A stretch of DNA of 64,000 nucleotides from Tetraselmis striata. Lineage: Eukaryota > Chlorophyta > Chlorodendrophyceae > Chlorodendrales > Chlorodendraceae. Below, piece after piece: positions 43,127 through 55,214 of the stretch. Every line of letters begins with the position of its first letter. Positions within the stretch are counted from its first letter, which is position 1. The notes beneath the pieces were generated by a model that was not told where the DNA came from, did no database searches, and saw only the letters and a program-made list of their open reading frames with translations. The translations under genes were made by a program, and so were the position numbers. The stretch lies in the NCBI GenBank assembly GCA_006384855.1, contig VCJN01002677.1, positions 62,001-126,000 of the forward strand. Direction: 5' to 3'.

Positions 43127-46100
43127 CTCCGGGAAGTACTTGTCCAGCGGCGGGTCGGCCGCGCAGCTGTGCAGCGCCCAGAGCCAGGTGGTGAGCAGCA
43201 GCTTGGGGAAGCGCGGCAAAGTACGCGAGGTAGCCCTCCGGCTGCGGCCCCATCAGCGCCTGCAGCTCGGCCGGCATCTCCCGGAAGTGGTTGTTCTTGT
43301 TGCGCACGACGCGCAGCAGGTCGCGCAGCGAGTGCGGGCTGTACTTGCGGAACTTTCCCAGATTGTTTAGCAGGAGCGCGTCCACGGCGTCCTGCCAGTC
43401 GCCGGTGCCACCTGCGAACGCCGGCCAGCGTGCAAGCTCAGCACGTTGGGCGGGAATCGGAGGGAGGGCGGCTTGGCGTGCTCAGGATGGGGGTGGGCAC
43501 AGGGGCGACGCAGGTAGAGGCGGTGACACGAAAAGAGAGAGGGGGAGGAGGGGGGCAAACACAACGGAAAAGAGTGTGTAGGGCGTAGGCAGAGGCAGAG
43601 GCGGCGGGGCATTGGGCTGGCAACTAGGTTGTTCACGCAAAGTCTGCAACGCCCCCCAAAACACAATATGAATATAACGGTGCCGCCGCGGCAATAAATA
43701 GAACCGCGGCGGTACAAAGAGCACTGCGAATTAGACCCTGCTCTGCCTGTCAGAGGCCAAATGTAGACAAAAATATAGCGGAACTATAGCAAACATTATT
43801 ATAGATTGCATGCAAGCAAGCCCACTGCGAAGCTCAGAGCAAAAAAAGTTTCTGTGGGTGCGTCGGCATATGTCATACATACCCATGTGTACCATGGCGA
43901 GGATACGCCCGGTTTAGGTCGATGATTCCGGGGCATCACCACCGCCCGGGGGCGATTGAACAACATCAGGCAGTTACCCGACGAATCAGAATGTTTGCGA
44001 TGTATCAGTGTTGTTGACCCATTTGGGAAGAAAGGGAAACTGTACTCTTTGGAAATGTACCAGAATACATCACGAATATAGCACAGATACTTGACTTCAC
44101 TCGAACGTGCTAAAACATTCGTTATTTCTGCGAACCGCCGCCCCAGTGAAATGTTGCGGGTGACAACTGCCGCACAAGACGCTGCCCCCTTTCTGTGGTA
44201 TGTGTGGCGGAGATCCGAATGTTCGAGTCTGTAGTACTTCGGTTATCGGGTCGTTACGTACGGATGCTCAGATTCTCTTGAACCAGGGCTTAGGGGTAGT
44301 TTAAAATGTGAGACCGGCATGTTTTTACGACTGCCGGCGGCGGGGCGCACCGATCGCCGCCTTGGCCTGGGACTCGAGGCTGTTGAGCAGCGCGCGCTCG
44401 CTCCGAAGCACCTCGCGGTCCTCGCTCTCCACACGGTCGCTCAGGTCCACCAGGAACGCCAGCTGCTGCGCGGGCGGCCACCACACGGGGTGGCTCTGCA
44501 CCGCCCGCATGCTGGGCCGCCGGTTGGGGTCCTGCCGACCGACACAAGCCAGCGGGCCGTCAGCGCTTGAAAACTGCGCGATGGGAGGCCGCGTCTTGAT
44601 CGCAAGGGGGTCGCTGCAGAAGAGGGGGGGGGGGGGGGGGGGAGCACTATTCATTTTGGAAATAATACAATCAAGCGACAACGAACCCTTGCTGAAGTAT
44701 CCACTGACCTGCAGCAGCATGCAGCTGATGAGGTGGCGGTGCAGCGGCAGGTGCGCCAGGCCGGCGAGGTTGACGCTGCCGGTGATGATGTTGCCGTCGC
44801 GCGCAAAGCGCTCGTCGCCGAAGGGGTGCCGGCCGCCGGTGAAGCAGTAGTAGAGGACGCAGCCGAGGGAGAAGACGTCGATGCTCTTTGTCTGGCGGCC
44901 GAGCGGCGCCGCACCTGCACCGGCATCCCATGGTTAGCGGCACTGCCCCTGGCGCACCCTCACACAGAGCATGCTGGCGCCATTCACGGTGCATGGGCGA
45001 CATGGCATATGGGTGCCGACGCGGTCACAGGAACACTGAAAATAAGAACCCGCCCTGCCTGCCAAAGGTCAAACATAAACGAAACTAAAACGGAAGTATA
45101 GCGGATGGTCCTTATTATAGGTTGCATGCAAGCCAAATTTGAAGCTGATAATAGTAAGGGTTCTTGTGGGTGCGCCGGCACCCGTATTTGTTCATAGCGG
45201 CTAAATGGGAAGCAGCGCTCGGCACATGGCATGCTGCCCGGTTGTAAGGTTGGCGGCGTGCGTATCATTGCGCATCGAGCGCTGGCCCGGTGCAAGACGG
45301 GTGCCGACACGGTAACAAGAACACTGAGAATAAGAACCCGCCCTGCCTGCCAGAGGTCAAATGTAGAAGAGACTGTAGCGGAAATATAACGGAAAATTTT
45401 TATAGGTTGCATGCACCCATAGTTTGAGGCTTGTACTAAGGGGTATTGTGGGTGCGCCGGCACCCGTATTTGTTCATAGCGGCTAAATGGGAAGCAGCGC
45501 TCGGCACATGGCATGCTGCCCGGTTGTAAGGTTGGCGGCGTGCGTATCATTGCGCATCGAGCGCTGGCCCGGTGCAAGACGGGTGCCGACACGGTAACAA
45601 GAACACTGAGAACAAGAACCTGCCGTGCCTGCCAGAGGTCAAATGTAGAAGAGACTGTAGCGGAAATATAGCGGAAAACTCTTATAGGTTGCATGCACGC
45701 ATAGTTTGAGGCTTATGGTAAGGGGTATTATAGGTGCATCGGCACCTCTAGTGGGAATGAAGGCTTGCTGGTATCATGGCAGCGCCGTAATAAGGCAGCC
45801 GTGGGGAGTCGTGGTGGTGGGACGGCCGATAGTCAGTGAAAACGAACTAGCGGAAGTGACGGTGCAGAGTGTGCTTGCACTGTGGGCGTTTCCCGGCTTT
45901 TGTACGCCATCGCAGTGTTTGGGACCATCGATCGAGAGCACATGTTTTACGGGTGCCGATGCGGGTAATGAGAGCACTGCAGATAAGGACCCGCCCTCCC
46001 TGCCAGAGGTCAAACGTAGTAGACAAAACAGTACCGGCAATATTGCGGATGTCTCTCTGCATTGCACGCAAGCCCGATTTGAGGCGTACAGTAAGGGTTC

Positions 46101-46368
46101 ATATAGGGGCGTCGGCACCTGTTCATAGGCACTTGGGATTCCAGATCGTGTGGTTGGGCTGGCGGGAGGGGGAGGCATGTGTGGGGGAGGGGAGGGAGGG
46201 AGAGCGGCGGGGCAGCCACCTGGCAGCCGCTGCCTGAGCTGCTCTGGCGCCTGCCAGCCGCTGCTGCCACCGGGGCCCACACTCTCGAAGGAGCTTTGCT
46301 CCTCTACGAGCCGCTTGCACAGCCCCATGTCCGACACCTTGGCCACGGAGCCCTCCGTCATGAGCACA

Positions 46369-46413
<45 letters not shown>

Positions 46414-48385
46414 GCCGCCAGCCCGGCCGTCACCTCCGCGGCGATGGACATGGCTAGCGGCGTGGGCTGCCCGCCGGCGATCAGCAGCGGAGTGCCCCTC
46501 GCGCGCTCCACTAGGTCGGCGAGTGAGGAGGAGCATAGCTCGAGCGCAAGGTACACAAACTCGCGGTCCTCCTCCAGCGCAAAGCAGCGCACCACGTTGG
46601 GGTGGTCGTCGCTGCGCACCAGCGTGTCCAGCTCCTTGCGCGCGAGGTCGTAGAACTGCGACAGCAGCCGCTTGATCGCCACGCGCCGTCCGTCCAGCGT
46701 GCCCTCGTACACCACCGTCCCCGCGGAGCCCATGCCCAGCGTGCGCGCCGTGTCCAGCCGCATGCGCCCGATGCACACGATGCCGCCGGGCTCGTCGTAG
46801 CGCTCGCGCAGCAGCGCGGCGCGCTCCCCCGGCAAGGGCCCGCCGCTGCTCCCGGCGCTGCCGTGGCTGTGGCTGTGCCGGCTGCCCTCCTCGCTCGCCG
46901 CCGGCCCCGGCTCCGCGGGCCCCTTGCCGGCGCCCTTGCCGCCCTTCCCCTTACGCTTCTTTTTCGATGACGACTTCGCGCCAGACCCCGGCGGCTGAGG
47001 CTCCGCCTGGGGCTCTGCCTCCGGGGCCGAGGGCGACGTGGCGCTGGCGGCCTCCTCCGCCTGCTTGCCTCCCTCCGCTGGCGGCGGCGGCGGTGGTGGT
47101 GGTGTCGCCGCCCTCAGCGCCGCCGCAAACGCCAGCAAGGGCAGCGCCACGCCGGCGGCCGCCACTGCCAGCACCCAGCCGGGCGGCCACGGCCCCCACC
47201 GCGGCGGCGGTGGCGCCGGCAGGGCCTCGGCCGGCGGCGCGTTGGGCAGCATGGGCTTGGGGATGAAGTCTGCGTCACAGGGCGCCTCGATCAACGTCTG
47301 CAGGCCCATGGGGTACGGGCACGACAGGTCGCCGCCCAGCGCGTCCATGCCACCGTCCGTAGAGTCCAGATCCAGCACCTGCGAGGCGGCGGGGCGTTGT
47401 GTCCCTGTCCGTGTCAGCCCTACTCGTATCATGTCCGTGCTCACTACAAGAGTGATCAATACAGGTTGAACATCCTGCTCAATGAATCTGTTCAATTGGA
47501 CAAATTGGTCAATTCGAACAATTTGAACAACTGCTCAATAAAATGCTCAATATGTTCAGTTGTATCGAGAAGTCGGGATGAAAGGCATCAATTTTTTGAC
47601 CGGGGGGGGGGGGGGGGGGGGGGGGCACCTCGGGGTCGTCTTCCCCCAGCGCACCGCCCGCCCGCGAGGCGGGGTCCCCCGCGAGGCCGGGCCCCGTCGG
47701 CAGCGCCCCGGGCTGCCCCGGCGACACGTCCATGATGGCCATGGAGTCCATGGGCAGCACGTACACGTCGCCCGTGCGCTCCAAGCGGCCCAGCATCACC
47801 TTGGGGCCCGCCATGGGTAACAGCGCGTCGCCGCCTGTGGACCATCCCACAGCGCAGGGAAGGGGCAGCGGGTCAAGAGGCGGGGTGGGGGTGGGGTCTG
47901 TCATTGCATGCCTGGCAGCACGATGGGCGGCGCGGCCCCCACCTGCTAGAACGCCTGCGTCACGCCAGGGCCGCTTGCTGCGGCGCTGAGCCAACCGCTG
48001 CATCTAGACAGGGGGGGGGGGGGGGGGGATGATAGGGCAAGGGTGTCAGGGTGGAAGGGGGTTGGAAATCACAGCGGCAACAGCCGACAGCCTAACGAAC
48101 GTAAAACCCCGTGGGCAACTCGAAGACGGGCTCTCAGATAAGTCAGCTTGAGCGTTGGAGGGCGGCAACTCCGAATGTTGTAATCAAATCCAGTTCAACC
48201 TCAGTGTGTAGCGGAAGCAGAAGCGAGGCTGAGGGCATTGAGCGCTGTGATCGGCCCCGCCCAGCTGGTAGCAAGGCAAGCGGAGGAGGATCAACAGTGA
48301 AGGCGTTGAGCCCTGTGCTCGGTCCTCCGAAGCTGGCAGCGGTACCCGGGGGTGGTGGCGGGCAGAGGGGGAGGAGGGGGGGGGG

Positions 48386-48420
<35 letters not shown>

Positions 48421-50132
48421 TGGTGACGTTGAGCGGGGACCCACCTGGGCGGCGCTCGAGCGCAGCAGCAGGTTCTGGCCGCGCCCGTCCATGAAGGCGC
48501 CCACCGGGTGGCTCCCCAGCCACACTGCCCACGTCTCCCGGCCCGTGTCGGGCTCCATGCGGTACAGCGCGCCATCCGAGCCCGCCGCCAGCAGCCCTGC
48601 TGGCCAGCATCGTGCCGTGAGGGGCACCCAGCGAGCAAGAACCATGCGGGGGGAGCAGGCGAGCGCAGGCACAGATGGAGGGCAAATGGCCGCACCCCCG
48701 TCCGCCAGCAGGCCCTCGTCCGCGTCGATGTCCGGGCTGGTGAACAGCGAGCCGGGGTCCAGGCAACGCAGCTTGGAGAAGGTGACGTTCCACAGCTGCT
48801 TGCCGGCGCCGCGCATGCTGAGGGAGCGCACCGCGTAGTCGTCGCGCCCCACAAACATGGCGTGGTCCCAGTCGATGCCCGGCTCCAGCAGGCCTGCCAA
48901 GCCCCCCGACCACGAGGGGAGGAAGGGGGGAGGGGGGGGGGGGGGGGGGGGGGTCAGAATCAGCGGGGGAGTCTACCTCATCAAGGGCACATGCCTTTGC
49001 AACGTGAGCTATCCATGCAGCCGCCTCCTCCCTGAAACTCTGACTGAGCATGACATTGCCGGCCGGCAGAGTCCCATTGGGGCTATGGCCGTCCCCTGCA
49101 CCGGTACTCCCCAAGCTTCAGCCCATTCTCAAGCGCAAAGCCTATTGAAGCGTACACTGAACTGGTTCCAGTGGGGGCCAGTGGCCGTGTGGAGGCACGC
49201 TCCGGCCCCGCAATGCCACCATCCCTTCCACCAGCCTACCAATGGGACGTGAACCTCAGGCATGCCTGCAAAGGACGCAGCAGCCGGAGACACCCCTGCC
49301 TGGGCACTGAATGTGGCACCAGCATGCCGACATCCCCCATCCCCCCCCCCCCCCCACCTTCCCCCGGCCCCATTCCCCGGAGGCTGGAGACTCTCACCGA
49401 GTTTCTGGTCGTCCAGGTCTGCGTCCAGCAGGGTGGCGGAGTCCTGCGTGGAAAAGGACTTGAGCAGGCGGCCGCTGCGTCGGTCCAGCACAAACACCGT
49501 CGTCTGCTTGCTGCCGAGCACCAGCGCGTTGTCCACCGTGATGCTGGGCGACAGCTCCACCAGCTCCGGCATCGTGACCGGCAGCTTCTGCACGCCCGCC
49601 GCCTCCCCGTCCTGCTGGTACGTGTACAGGCTGCCGTCCGCGCCAGGGAAGATAAGCGGCGGGCCCTCGCCACTCTGCAGGCCCCCTCCCGACGCGGAGG
49701 ACGACACCAGCGGCCGCCCGGACTTGAACCGCCACCGCAGCTCGCCCGTGGCCGTGTCCAGCGCCGCCAGCGAGCCGTCCAGCAGGCCGACCACCACGCT
49801 GTCGCTGCTGCCGGGCCGCACAACGGATGCACCCCCGGGCGGGAGGGTGTAGGGCGAGCGGGTCGGGGTTCAGGTGCTTGTGTTCTTGATGGTTCCCGGC
49901 ATAGGCAAGGGGATGTTAACAGCGGCACCAGGCGGATGGAACGAGGCACATCGAGGGCGCACCCGTCGCGCACTGGCTCCCACGCTTGGATGGCCAGCTG
50001 CCCGTCAGTCCGCGGCGCAGCGCCCTCGCCACCAGCCAGCAGTAGCAGCAGCAGCAGGAGAAGCGGCAGGAGCAGCGGCAGCCTCTCCGGGGGTGCTCCG
50101 TCCGAGCGGTGGCGACCTAGTATGGACGGCAT
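43127..50132 (-). CDS. IRE1: IRE1: ER unfolded-protein sensor kinase/endoribonuclease
   Basis: Exons: 50132-49963, 49804-49398, 48893-48696, 48596-48445, 47997-47943, 47834-47629, 47378-46220, 44914-44709, 44531-44351, 43411-43127; about 1006 residues plus an unresolved tail. Parts: signal peptide with a ten-leucine core; lumenal beta-propeller (DGSLAALDTATGELRWRF); membrane helix (VLAVAAAGVALPLLAFAAAL, about residues 463-485); a Lys/Gly/Ser-rich linker; kinase with GMGSAG, VAIK, HRDLKPAN, SDMG (plant IRE1 style) and GWQAPEQLRQ; and the KEN RNase domain (NNLGKFRKYSPHSLRDLLR, RNKNNHFRE). It would sense misfolded protein in the ER lumen and splice or cleave RNA on the cytosolic side. All phases fit except one extra base in the KEN exon near 43205-43223. 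Intron 7 carries four MITE copies. Confidence 0.9.
43700..43876 (+). mobile_element. MITE-like element in IRE1 intron 9
   Basis: Cores agagcactgcgaatta, gccaaatgtagacaaaaata, tatagattgcatgcaag, and end gtgggtgcgtcggca. Confidence 0.8.
45009..45186 (+). mobile_element. MITE-like element in IRE1 intron 7, copy 1
   Basis: Well-preserved copy: gggtgccgacgcggtcac, cccgccctgcctgcc, ttataggttgcatgcaag, and end ggtgcgccggcacccgta. Confidence 0.85.
45181..45744 (+). repeat. 282-bp tandem repeat containing the MITE
   Basis: Units 45181-45462 and 45463-45744 each hold a 110-base spacer (gtatttgttcatagcggc ... ctggcccggtgcaag) and one MITE copy. Because 282 is a multiple of three, it leaves a long spurious minus-strand frame open. 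Confidence 0.9.
45297..45468 (+). mobile_element. MITE-like element in IRE1 intron 7, copy 2 (in tandem array)
   Basis: Ends acgggtgccgacacggta and gtgcgccggcacccgta; inside the 282-bp tandem repeat. Confidence 0.85.
45579..45750 (+). mobile_element. MITE-like element in IRE1 intron 7, copy 3 (in tandem array)
   Basis: Same element 282 bases downstream of copy 2; its right end (ggtgcatcggcacct) differs from copy 2. Confidence 0.85.
45949..46122 (+). mobile_element. MITE-like element in IRE1 intron 7, copy 4
   Basis: Ends acgggtgccgatgcgggt and gcgtcggcacctgt; cores ccctgccagaggtcaaacgt and gcacgcaagcccgatttgag. Confidence 0.85.
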
Positions 50133-50470
50133 CGCGGCTAGTATGGAAGCAGCTTCACGCCCTCCCTAATGCCCTGCACCAGCGACCTGGCAGAGGCGGG
50201 AAGCAGACTGTACTCATTCGGACGGCGCCGCCGCTCCTCCTACGCACCACCCATGCCAGAGCAGTACAGCGTCAGCCTGCCATCCAGAGGGCTCGGCGGA
50301 CTTTTCATGTTGGGGGGGGGGGGGGGGGGGGGGGGGGGGCTCAGCACAGCACAGCGCCGCGGCGCGCTGTGTCGCGGCATCCCGCCGTGCGGCCTCCCAG
50401 TGCCCGGTCCGTTGCCCGCTGGCATCGTGCGGCGATAGACCGCACGGACGGGGCGGCAAAGCACCCACCG
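50133..50470. promoter_or_regulatory. Upstream region of IRE1
   Basis: Contains a long poly-G tract (50311-50339). A possible terminal exon of a neighbouring minus-strand gene overlaps it, so IRE1's promoter may be short. No specific site recognised. Confidence 0.3.
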
Positions 50471-50640
50471 TCTTTGCCGCCGCCGGCGAGTCGCCCTGGG
50501 CGCTGTATGTGAGCGTGTTGATGTAGTCGTAGGTCAAACCGGGCCGCCGATTCGCGGGTGTGGCCTGACGGTGGTACTGCGCGGCGCCGACCGTCCGTGC
50601 GCCGCCTCTCGTGACAAGCCAGCGAAGGTGCTGCTACAGG
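50471..50640 (-). CDS. Orphan exon-like island, function unknown
   Basis: GC-rich open frame of about 55 residues between an acceptor-like tgtag at about 50640 and a donor gtgggt after AAG ACG (about 50471), containing ANRRPGLTYDYINTLTYSAQ. Codon use matches the neighbouring genes. A possible next exon ends at 50214. I find no further exons in the AT-rich DNA upstream, so it may be a gene remnant or a gene with long introns. No family recognised. Confidence 0.35.
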
Positions 50641-52186
50641 AGCCGAGGTCTATGCACTATCTATACGGCACAGCAGGTGTTGGTGACGGCGGCGGTCGTG
50701 GTAATGGAGGGCGAGACAAGGTAAGGCGCTGCATTTTTATCCATCCTCGGCGAAATATATGGGGCATTCCCGCCAGCGGCGGGCGCGCCTCGCTCCTGCT
50801 GCTGATGATAATAACTTTTTGGTTACAGGGAGAGCGTCCAGAGAATGCACGCAAAGTACTGGGGGAGGAAAAATCCTGCTGCTGATGATGCTCTACCCTC
50901 TGCGCGAGACATACATAGTCCCTCTCTATATATATATCGCCACTACGCACGCCACTATACCTCGTACATGGACCAAGCGACGTACATGGACCAAGGACCA
51001 AACCCTAAAACCACGACCATATATGTCGCGACTTTGTCGACCCTGGCCTCCTGCTCGACCTTGGTTTCAGGCTTGTGTCTCTCTTTCGCTGGCAACCTTT
51101 CATAGTTGTTGTTACTTCTGTTTGTAGTGCGCATTTGTTAAAGCCCTGATGTAATAAAATATGTAGCGACTACTACATACAGTAGTATAGATGTACATAT
51201 ATATGTATATACATAAGGGTTCGGAGGTAGTATTTACGACGTGCTGTTAGTAGGCGGCAGTACAGGTAGCGCTAGTAGTTGTACAGTCGGTACATGCTGA
51301 TTATACTCATCTTATTCCATAATTAAACTTCGGATGACTCATTTGCTGAAGTACGGCACCTCTGTCTGGGGCTCCGTATGTGTTAGTGCCAGCAAAGCGC
51401 TACTTGGCGTGTCAGTCATGTCCATATCGTCTATCATTGACTATTGTTATTATTTCCGCGACACCCTTTTGGTTATTGATAAATTTATTATAACCGCCCA
51501 CGTACTCCTGATGGGACTGGGACATGATGGCATCCCATAGGCACGGCATAGATGTACATCTAATCCACGATTTCATGATGGGTTTTATCAAGGCCCAGCA
51601 AGGTCTGAAAATAACTAGTAGACCAATGCCGTTGTTCACTGCTGGCTGGCGTACGACTCTGGACGGACGAGCCGGACACATGCTGACTGAAACTACAAGT
51701 TCGCACCCTCGTGTTGGATTATTGGCCTGGTATCGTCAATGACAAGGTTGCCATAGTAGGTATAGCTCCCGTTGGCTTGATCTGTCTTGCCTGAGGGGGC
51801 GCGTTAATTGGGAACAGTTCACTTACTGGTACATCAGCAGCCGCCTCGCAGGATCCCCTTGACAAGCGTATGCGGTAAACATGCCATTGATGAGTATATA
51901 TGTATGGTAGCATGCCTTTGACGCTGGCAGAGCCTAGGATGTTGCTGGTTTGGGAGAAGCGCGATTTAATCAGCCGCAAGAGGTACATTACTGTACTATG
52001 GGGTCTGCATTTCGTTTGACGCTAGATGTTAATCCATGGGGTTATAACACATTGCAACTGCATGTAATACTATGAAATGCAAATATGTGTGTATATGCAA
52101 ATTCTAATGGATACCCTGGTAGTATTGGGCCCTTCTTGTGATACTAAGTGTTCCTGACAAGGCGGCTTTAGGTGCACCCCCCCTAG
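50641..52186. other. AT-rich gene-free stretch
   Basis: No gene recognised; short frames only. Confidence 0.5.
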
Positions 52187-52290
52187 GATCGTCATCTACC
52201 TCACGGAGTCCGAGTTCGACCCCTCGGAGCTGCTCATCCACCCCTTCAGCCAGACAATCCGCGAGGCGGGAGAGCTTTTTGAGCGCCTTT
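52187..52290 (+). CDS. Orphan exon-like island, function unknown
   Basis: A GC-rich island in AT-rich DNA, preceded by an acceptor-like cccccctag, encodes VIYLTESEFDPSELL followed by IHPFSQTIREAGELF. It reads like a real exon but has no partner exons nearby. Probably a displaced or relict gene piece; no family recognised. Confidence 0.3.
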
Positions 52291-54247
52291 TTCTCTATCC
52301 TGTTTCATCCACAAGTACTACAAAGTACTGTCAAAACCACTGCAAAAGATGCAATAGATGATGTTATGTCATGAATGATGCTGGTGACGTCCCGCAAGGC
52401 CGCAAGTAGACATTGGCCAGCATGCTAATGCGTTGCCACGGCAGGACAATTACATGCACAAGAGGACAATCATGAAGAAAAAATACATTATACAATGCGC
52501 AAGTGTTATTAACCCCTTGCCCTCCCGGCCGAAAGCTACCATACTATAATGACTGTAATGATGGATGAATGCTACGATGTCAGTAGTACTGCCGCCTTTT
52601 ATTCTGCACAGTTAGGCCACGACTCTGAAGTATTGATACATGCACTACATTCGTGCATTAAATACTGTAAAATAATCAGCACTAAACGCTTTCCTGTTCC
52701 TGACAAGGCGGCTGTATCCGCGGCAAATCGGCACGAGCATAGTATACGGAACGAGTAATCGATTGATCGCAACATATATCGTCATACTGTTGCGGTATCG
52801 GTATGTCTGGTATCATCATTTCGCGAGTGCAGCTGCGGATTGATTTGGGAATACTCGGTCGCTACTGTATGATTGCACAGATGTGGCTAAACATCTTCGC
52901 TCGAGCTGACGTTGATGTTCTGATCATATGACGTGTAGCTCCACTGTAGCCTTGTCGTCTTCGTCAGGCACCCTGTCAACATCAGCAGGCGACACCCCTC
53001 CCACACACTACTATCTGACCAGCATCATGCATGCAAGTGCCTCAATGATCAACGCTCATGCAAGGGCACTGTCAGTGACTTTCCAGTATTGGATCCATTT
53101 GGTCTTAACACCCGAGTTCGTTGGTCAGATTATCGTCTTACAGTATTCCCCGTACAACTATCCCTGACATTATTCTCCTTGCAGTCGCTGTTTGTAAAGG
53201 CATGCTGGGTCTGATCGTCTAGACTAAGGACTATGCAGTGGGCAGATACAAGGCCAGGCGGCGGACCTGGGGGGGGGGGGGGGGGTAACATTTTCAAATA
53301 CCACCATAGAATTAAACTACTTCAAATGTAGAGTATACACCATACACAACGCCGCCAAGTATCAAATAGATTTTTGCAAACCCTTACATCATCGTTCGCC
53401 CGGCAGAGAAAATATTCATCGCGAGGGTAAGAAACATAAACAGTGTGGTTTGGCATGCTATTGTGCTCTAGACTGTTTAGGCAAATTTAGGCATTACCTT
53501 TCTTCCCTTTTGACTCATTTTCTTTCTGATGATGCCCAGTGGTGCCTCTTGGATCTTGAGGCAAAGTGTCAAACTGTGTGTCCTTCCATGCCCTTCTGCA
53601 TGAACAAGAGTAGGACGGAGAACTGTCACCCCAGGGTATGCTGAGCATGGGAGTACTACAAAATCAACTCTGATGACAACATGGACATGCACCGTTTCGC
53701 ATTAAAACCGGATGAGAAAGTACCAAAATATCATGAGACTCCATGCTTGTCACCAGATTGCCCTCCCGCCACTAATAATTATGCCGCCCCTCTCCTCAAT
53801 TTACGCAATCAATTCCCATTAAAATCTCATCTCCTTTTGAGGGAATAATATTGTCACATCGCATAAACGAGCTGAAATCAAGCAAGAACGCTGTGTAATC
53901 GATACCATGAGCCAAGCTCGGAGATCTGCAATCATGTGAAGCATACTTATGTGTGATCATTGGCGCAACTTGCAGGGGGTCGGTACAAATGAGAGCCTGA
54001 CAAACCTCGCACATCTAAGAAGCCAGCAGTCAATTTGCATGGCACCTAGCGCATTGTGCCCGGAGATGAGCTGCTGACACGGAGTGACTACACATCTTCC
54101 ATCAATGGTGGGCGTGGATCACCCTGAACTCACCAGGGCTTGCATGCTTGTCATATTGGAGGCAGGTGCGGTGTCATGGTACCCAGGTAGGATAACATGC
54201 TGCGAGATCAATACGACACTTACTTCTCCAGCACATCCCACACATAT
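52291..54247. other. Gene-poor stretch
   Basis: The phrase ttcctgacaaggcggct occurs at about 52151 and 52698, hinting at a repeat. A plus-strand frame at 53450-53640 has unremarkable composition. Poly-G at about 53269-53286. No gene supported. Confidence 0.45.
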
Positions 54248-54413
54248 ACTAGTTCCCACGCACCTATAAGAGCCCTTACAACAAGCCTCACATCCCGCTT
54301 GCATGCAACCTCAGAGGAACATCGCTCTAGTTTCCCTATAGCTTCGTCTACATTGGACCTCGGGCAGGCAGGGCAGGTTTCGCAGTGTCCGCATTACCAC
54401 GTCGCCAAACGTA
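54248..54413 (-). mobile_element. MITE-like element
   Basis: Reverse copy: cacgcacctataagagccc, ccgcttgcatgcaacct, cttcgtctacattggacctc, and end accacgtcgccaaacgta. Confidence 0.75.
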
Positions 54414-55214
54414 CCAGAGGTCTCACACTGCATGACCCTCGTACCAGTGCGGGTTAAAACTCGAAGCACACCCGCAGGAAACCATTCCCAGGTGCACGCT
54501 GGTCAGCACTCTTTGATGCCCTTGTTCTTATCATATTATACAGGATCATCGCGCCGCCCGCCAGGGTGGTCGGATATTGCTGCGCACACACCTGGACACC
54601 GCGATGTGTGGCACAATGAGGGAGCGGGGTATCCACATGCATTTGCCCCTGCTCAGTCTTCGTACCAAGGGATCAGGGCGGTGCGGGGAGGGAGGCCTGG
54701 CGATCTATAAATATTAGTACAATCTTGCACGCTTGATCCGGCTGATGCGGCCTGCTCCTTTGACGCCACACCTGCCTTGGTCAAGACTTCCTGACATGAC
54801 TAGACATGACTGAGTTGTACGGGCGACGCCCAGATACACTCATTGCCATGCCGTCAGCTCACATGCCTTCACTGCTATACTGGATTTGGGACGTGTGGTG
54901 GAAATGTGCGAGGGCTATTACGCCAGTACATCCAGCAGAAATGGGGTGTGGGTGTGTGTGGGTGGGGGGGGGAGGGGGGGGGGGGGGGGGGGGGGGGGGA
55001 TGGGTAGATGGTGTGCGCAGACCGGCCTGACTGACAGTTGTAGCTACATCAAAGGCATGGAGAGCACGAGAGCCTGGCTTAGCATGTGCCGTTGCCGGTG
55101 GCAGGCACTGCGTGGCCGTTCCCGTTCACCGCGGCATGTCCATTGCCGTTGCAAGCATGTCCGTTGCCGTTGGCATGTCCGTTGCTGTTGGCGAGCGCGC
55201 TGCTCACGTCGAGG
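54414..55214. other. Region downstream of the amidinotransferase gene
   Basis: No gene recognised. Poly-G (about 54962-55000) and a minisatellite (55083-55192). Confidence 0.45.
55083..55192 (+). repeat. Degenerate 18-bp minisatellite
   Basis: Repeats of gcatgtccgttgccgttg, best preserved at 55134-55192 and decayed to the left, just past the stop of the amidinotransferase gene. Confidence 0.7.

Noticed and set aside
44984-45694. Minus-strand open frame of 236 residues with internal 94-residue repeats
   Set aside because: It is the translation of MITE copies and the 282-bp tandem array inside an IRE1 intron; the repeat length is a multiple of three, so the frame stays open by chance.
45009-46122. 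CRISPR-like look of repeats separated by unique DNA
   Set aside because: Repeats are about 175 bp with inverted ends, spacers are identical or of unequal length, and the setting is a eukaryotic intron.
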